From positions 18,942,383-19,006,382 of the forward strand of contig NC_049987.1 in assembly GCF_000003815.2 (NCBI RefSeq): a stretch of DNA of 64,000 bases, written 5' to 3'. The position numbers and the translations under genes were made by a program. Of this stretch, positions 46,301 through 64,000 are shown in pieces. The number at the start of each line of letters is the position of its first letter. Within the stretch, counting starts at the first letter, position 1. A model generated the notes under the pieces. The model searched no databases, had not been told where the DNA came from, and was given only the letters and a program-made list of their open reading frames with translations. Source of the stretch: Branchiostoma floridae (taxonomy: Eukaryota > Chordata > Leptocardii > Amphioxiformes > Branchiostomatidae).

Positions 46301-47232
46301 TCTCCCTGCGGAAGTTACCGTAAATTCACTCATTTTCGCTATGACTAAAAATTGGCAAAGGGAGCAAAAAGAGTCTTTTGCAGTGATGTATTCAAGTTTG
46401 TGGTTGTAACAATTCTTAAGTATGGCAGTATTGCAATGGAACTGCATATTCACGATGGAGTGGTGACCACAAAATTAAAACCACTGCAAATGTTTGAAGA
46501 TAGACAGTAGCTGAAACATCTGAAGGATTGTTTAGGGCCAGGTTAGTGCCCTGGGTAGGTAATCTATAGGTTGGATTCCATGTATTAGTTTGTGGAAGAT
46601 TTTGGTTTGTTTTCATCTTCAAATGTGTGTTTTCAGTGAGGACAAATCAACAAATGATTGTTTTTTTTAGGATCTTTAGAATATAATTGTATACAAGTGC
46701 CATATATATCATAAATGAATTAATTGAAATAAATAAATTTCCGTGCAAACCCCCTCGCCTATACAAGTTTTTGGGAAGCTATCTGTGTCATGGTCTACTG
46801 CATTGTTCAATGTTACTATCCTGTATGATATAAGAAGCTAAAATTGTTGGTACTGACTTTCCATCGTATTGGCATTAGGACTTGCACTAGAACTGTCCCT
46901 CCCCACTTTAAGCATGTGTTATGATTCCTAGAGAACTAAATCGTTGTTGTTTTTGTCCTGTCCAGGTGGTAGTGTCCAGTAAGGCTGTACTGCAGCACTG
47001 CCCTGCGGCCAGCACCATGCTCACAGACCTGGACACAAAGGTCTCAGCCAAGGCTGATGCAATCTGGGACACAGCAAAGCAGGCTGGGAAGACCGCAAGG
47101 GAGGTGAAACAAGCGCAGGCCACGATCACTCGCAACAGGGCGTGCATCGCGCAAGCACGGACCGGCGGCGCTCAGAGCCTGAAAACCGTGGACAGTTCGT
47201 ACCAGAAGATAAAGGCGGCTCTTTTGTGGTGA
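37351..47232 (+). CDS. Rab32/38/29-like GTPase with C-terminal helical extension
   Basis: Ten exons: 37351-37393, 38637-38684, 41051-41143, 41615-41740, 42028-42209, 42835-42953, 43452-43650, 44234-44425, 44996-45091, 46966-47232. All junctions are GT-AG and in phase, giving about 454 residues. G-boxes are complete: GDPEVGKSS (31-39), PTTS switch I (55-58), DLPG (82-85), NKYD (160-163), SAK (208-210). The WK-DI spacing and ELHGFVGS before SAK resemble Rab32/38/29. Differences are notable. The switch II glutamine is Arg86. The Rab F1 motif IGVDF reads TSVNI. The protein ends in LLW with no prenylation cysteine. The N terminus MGGGCSAPS fits an N-myristoylation plus palmitoylation signal. A basic stretch (235-252) and a largely helical, coiled-coil-like extension of about 185 residues follow the G domain. 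No vertebrate orthologue is recognised. Probably a vesicle or organelle membrane GTPase. Confidence 0.82.
38637..38684 (+). CDS. Rab-like gene exon 2 (first beta strand)
   Basis: Encodes GVLPEDEVPVFKVVLIG, the first beta strand leading into the P-loop. The acceptor is CTGTCTTAG and the donor ATAG|GTAAGT. 48 bp, phase 1 to 1. Confidence 0.85.
   Translation: MSYLKMKFPSLRWSL
39116..39389 (+). mobile_element. tRNA-derived SINE
   Basis: Begins GGCTAGTGTGAGTGGGTAGCG with an A-box-like TGAGTGGGTAGCGAG and a B-box GAGTTTGATCCCC at 39,164-39,176, spaced as in a tRNA. The tail is GGGCACCGCCCTATG... and GGGAAGGACTTTGACTTTT. This is the organisation of a SINE with a tRNA-related head; it lies in intron 2 of the Rab-like gene in the sense orientation. 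Confidence 0.7.
41051..41143 (+). CDS. Rab-like gene exon 3 (P-loop and switch I)
   Basis: Encodes GDPEVGKSSVFLRYTKNQF and YSYQPTTSVNI, the nucleotide-binding P-loop and switch I. The acceptor is GTGTCCCCAG and the donor ATTG|GTAAGA. Confidence 0.9.
41615..41740 (+). CDS. Rab-like gene exon 4 (switch II)
   Basis: Encodes VNVPDHVVVSVTLWDLPGRE then RRSYYKDIDAAI, strand 3 and switch II. Arg replaces the catalytic Gln of ordinary Rabs. The acceptor is CGCCTTACAG and the donor AATAG|GTAACC. Confidence 0.9.
42028..42209 (+). CDS. Rab-like gene exon 5 (NKxD)
   Basis: Encodes VVVDLMDKQSIELAGSWKQD, then an acidic/serine insertion (SESSSDGKENTSPNK) before NVPVLLLGNKYDQ. The insertion lengthens the loop ahead of G4 relative to typical Rabs. 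Phase 1 to 0. Confidence 0.92.
42835..42953 (+). CDS. Rab-like gene exon 6
   Basis: Encodes ILKREREKADHEGEVDVVKD followed by QELERVAELHGFVGS. The acidic loop between NKYD and SAK is longer than usual. Phase 0 to 2. Confidence 0.88.
43452..43650 (+). CDS. Rab-like gene exon 7 (SAK and basic stretch)
   Basis: Encodes VLVSAKESDNSVHRAMQSLV, the last helix of the G domain, and then KLAKKKGGNKQSQRKKRK, a strongly basic segment that could bind acidic membrane lipids or act as a nuclear signal. Phase 2 to 0. Confidence 0.9.
43810..44078. mobile_element. MITE with long (about 60 bp) TIRs
   Basis: The left arm ATTTTGGTTCACTGCCATAA...AGGCTTGTCTAAATGAAATG-type sequence pairs with the right arm over about 60 bp at roughly 90 percent. 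The core AAAGAGCATATCAAGTATTT is at 43,856-43,875 and its complement at 44,034-44,053. The left arm carries an extra ATGTGATTTTCCATCA insertion. Located in intron 7 of the Rab-like gene, with TA-rich flanks; the duplication is not resolvable. Confidence 0.75.
44234..44425 (+). CDS. Rab-like gene exon 8 (extension)
   Basis: 64 codons, phase 0 at both ends. Encodes IDDLLHQCNPPLKKLTQCSS through DKLGEGNSLE. Helical, with six cysteines; no recognised domain. Confidence 0.82.
44770..44889 (+). pseudogene. LINE reverse-transcriptase ORF, C-terminal fragment
   Basis: One frame reads RTGNLWNSLEDCSPPVHN then LSAFKTNVHRYLYAQLFPTS and a TAG stop at about 44,889. The pattern W-N-x-L...SLxxFKxxLxxxL is the usual C terminus of CR1/Jockey-type LINE ORF2. 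Only about 35 codons remain, so it is a 5'-truncated dead copy, inserted in intron 8 of the Rab-like gene. Confidence 0.7.
44996..45091 (+). CDS. Rab-like gene exon 9 (extension)
   Basis: 32 codons, phase 0 at both ends. Encodes AVDDGGFLQLVVRGEGEVLE and ETLQVFNTQ. The acceptor (CCTGTGCTGTAG) lies about 100 bp after a LINE fragment that inserted in the preceding intron. Confidence 0.8.
46966..47232 (+). CDS. Rab-like gene exon 10 (terminal)
   Basis: 89 codons including the stop. Encodes VVVSSKAVLQHCPAASTMLT, then an alanine-rich coiled-coil-like helix (KADAIWDTAKQAGKTAREVK) and ends KIKAALLW. No CAAX or CC ending. The CTG/GCC-rich codon use agrees with the other exons. Confidence 0.87.
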   Translation: MVVSSKAVLQHCPAASTMLTDLDTKVSAKADAIWDTAKQAGKTAREVKQAQATITRNRACIAQARTGGAQSLKTVDSSYQKIKAALLW

Positions 47233-48400
47233 CAACCATTTACGCGGGGTTCATAGCGTTCAAGAGGTCATAGACAGGCTAATACGGGCATTTGGGGCAG
47301 TCCATTAGTAAAAAGGGAGATGTACGTCCTTGTAGGTAAATTTTATACTATATTTTGAATATATGAGGATACTTTTTCGATCAGTTTTGATGACAACACA
47401 TGATGTTACATTCCGCCCATCAAACCATTCTGACTGTGAGACCTCTTGTAAACTAAAGTATGTATAATAGTTTTGTTCCAACTTTTAGAGATTTACACGA
47501 AGCTCTGCAAACCAAGAAGATTACATTTTATAGCGGTCACTTGTGGTCAGTCTTGGAAATATATACCACCGTGGCAGTGGTAAGGTGTTCTACAGAAATT
47601 TTAGATAAAGAATATATATTGTAAGACTGTAAATGATTTATCTTCAAGGTGTTACTTTATAACCTCTGTATCTATGCAAATCTAGTCTGTTTATGTATTA
47701 AGAATAATATACAATTCAGGGAATGTATGTATCTCTGTTTGGGTGTTTGGGTGCTGTGTTTTTCGTTGTATTATTTTGCTTTATAGTTGTAAATATTCGA
47801 CATACATGTAGCAAAGTACAATCATGGAATATATATCGTTGACTATGCACAAGAAATACGCACAGAAAATATTTTATGGCACTTATGCACATTAAGACTT
47901 TAAGAGAATCATTTTGAACTTATTTTTGGCAATGCCATCGGGGACACATTTTAATTTTTGCCCAATACATGTAGTTTCAAATGGAAAGCCTGTTACAAGT
48001 GGTCTTTACAAGCTTATGTGTTACTTTTCCCCCAATGTAAGGAAATGTTTTGTATCTTTGCAAAAGAAAAAATCATAATAAGATGTATTGATGCCTTAAC
48101 AGTTTGTTTACCATATTCATGATGTTGTAAACAGATGCATAAATAGATACATTTGTAATAACAAAACAAAGGTACAATCGTAGCAAAATTTCATAATGTG
48201 CCATTTTAATGGGACTGTATGCAATGTACATTTGCCTATGTAAGACAATCGATGCAAGAGAGATTTTTAAGTAGTGAACATTTGGTTTTATGTATCTTGA
48301 ATGATACTGTGTATAGCATGGAATTACTGTCGGCAATACATGCCAGGAGAGGAACTATGATAGCAAGTCATGCAATAAAGTGACTTTCCATGGAAGTCTC
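47233..48400 (+). other. 3' UTR of the Rab-like gene
   Basis: AT-rich non-coding sequence from the stop codon to the AATAAA at 48,374. No repeats recognised; the short open frames in it lack motifs. It ends about 150 bp from the NSUN5 stop codon, so the two genes are convergent. Confidence 0.6.
48374..48379 (+). terminator. Polyadenylation signal of the Rab-like gene
   Basis: A canonical AATAAA lies 1.14 kb after the stop codon and is followed at about 40 bp by GT-rich sequence (GTCAGTTTGTCTTTTTGTTTT). It is the best-placed signal before the convergent gene. Confidence 0.6.
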
Positions 48401-48428
48401 ATATATCTGAGTCAGTTTGTCTTTTTGT

Positions 48429-48434
48429 TTTAAT
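48429..48434 (-). terminator. NSUN5: Possible NSUN5 polyadenylation signal
   Basis: ATTAAA on the minus strand, about 120 nt after the NSUN5 stop codon. It is the common variant hexamer. If used, the 3' ends of the two convergent genes would nearly touch or overlap. Confidence 0.35.
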
Positions 48435-48552
48435 CTTAAGTGTAACAACAAATACCTTGAAACAAATGTCCTCTTTCTTTAGAAAGCATCATTGTTTGTA
48501 AAGTTAACATTATCTATGTTATCACTTGGCTGGTTGCTTATTTCTCAAGCAT

Positions 48553-64000
<15,448 letters not shown>

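Overview
The window looks like nuclear DNA of a cephalochordate (amphioxus, Branchiostoma). Genes are split into short exons with GT-AG introns. One gene is a chordate-type Prdm1/Blimp1 with its PR domain and five zinc fingers. The introns and flanks are full of short inverted-repeat transposons, tRNA-derived SINEs and non-LTR retrotransposon tails. The species call is an inference from gene structure and repeat style. The gene identifications rest on protein motifs read from the sequence.

Layout. Positions 1-10,988 hold no recognisable gene and mostly repeats: a foldback element, a 1.2 kb element with 13-bp terminal inverted repeats and internal TAACGG-rich arrays, LINE tails, and probably the 3' UTR of Prdm1. 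Positions 10,989-18,278 (minus strand) hold seven coding exons of Prdm1. Positions 18,279-37,350 are a long non-coding stretch upstream of Prdm1 with a compact CRE/CCAAT/X-box cluster near 36.7 kb. Positions 37,351-47,232 (plus strand) hold a ten-exon gene for a Rab32/38/29-like GTPase. It has a predicted N-myristoylation site, a long C-terminal helical extension and no C-terminal prenylation cysteine. Positions 48,553-64,000 (minus strand) hold eight exons of the 28S rRNA cytosine-5 methyltransferase NSUN5; its 5' end lies beyond the window. The Rab-like gene and NSUN5 converge tail to tail.

An apparently intact 8.3 kb Ty3/gypsy LTR retrotransposon sits in an NSUN5 intron (54,533-62,871, minus strand). 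It has identical 509-bp LTRs, complete gag and pol frames, a primer-binding site and a polypurine tract. Its gag-pol junction carries a GGGAAAC slippery heptamer, a 6-nt spacer and a predicted H-type pseudoknot, which is a complete -1 ribosomal frameshift signal.

The most unusual structures are that frameshift module, and a 57-bp (19-codon) minisatellite at the 3' boundary of an NSUN5 exon. Each repeat unit carries a copy of the exon's splice donor in the same phase. Others are a degenerate tandem copy of the NSUN5 SAM-binding exon, the Rab-like GTPase with its membrane anchor apparently moved to the N terminus, and several small transposon families whose target-site duplications can be read directly. 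The three host genes belong to unrelated pathways and show no sign of working together.
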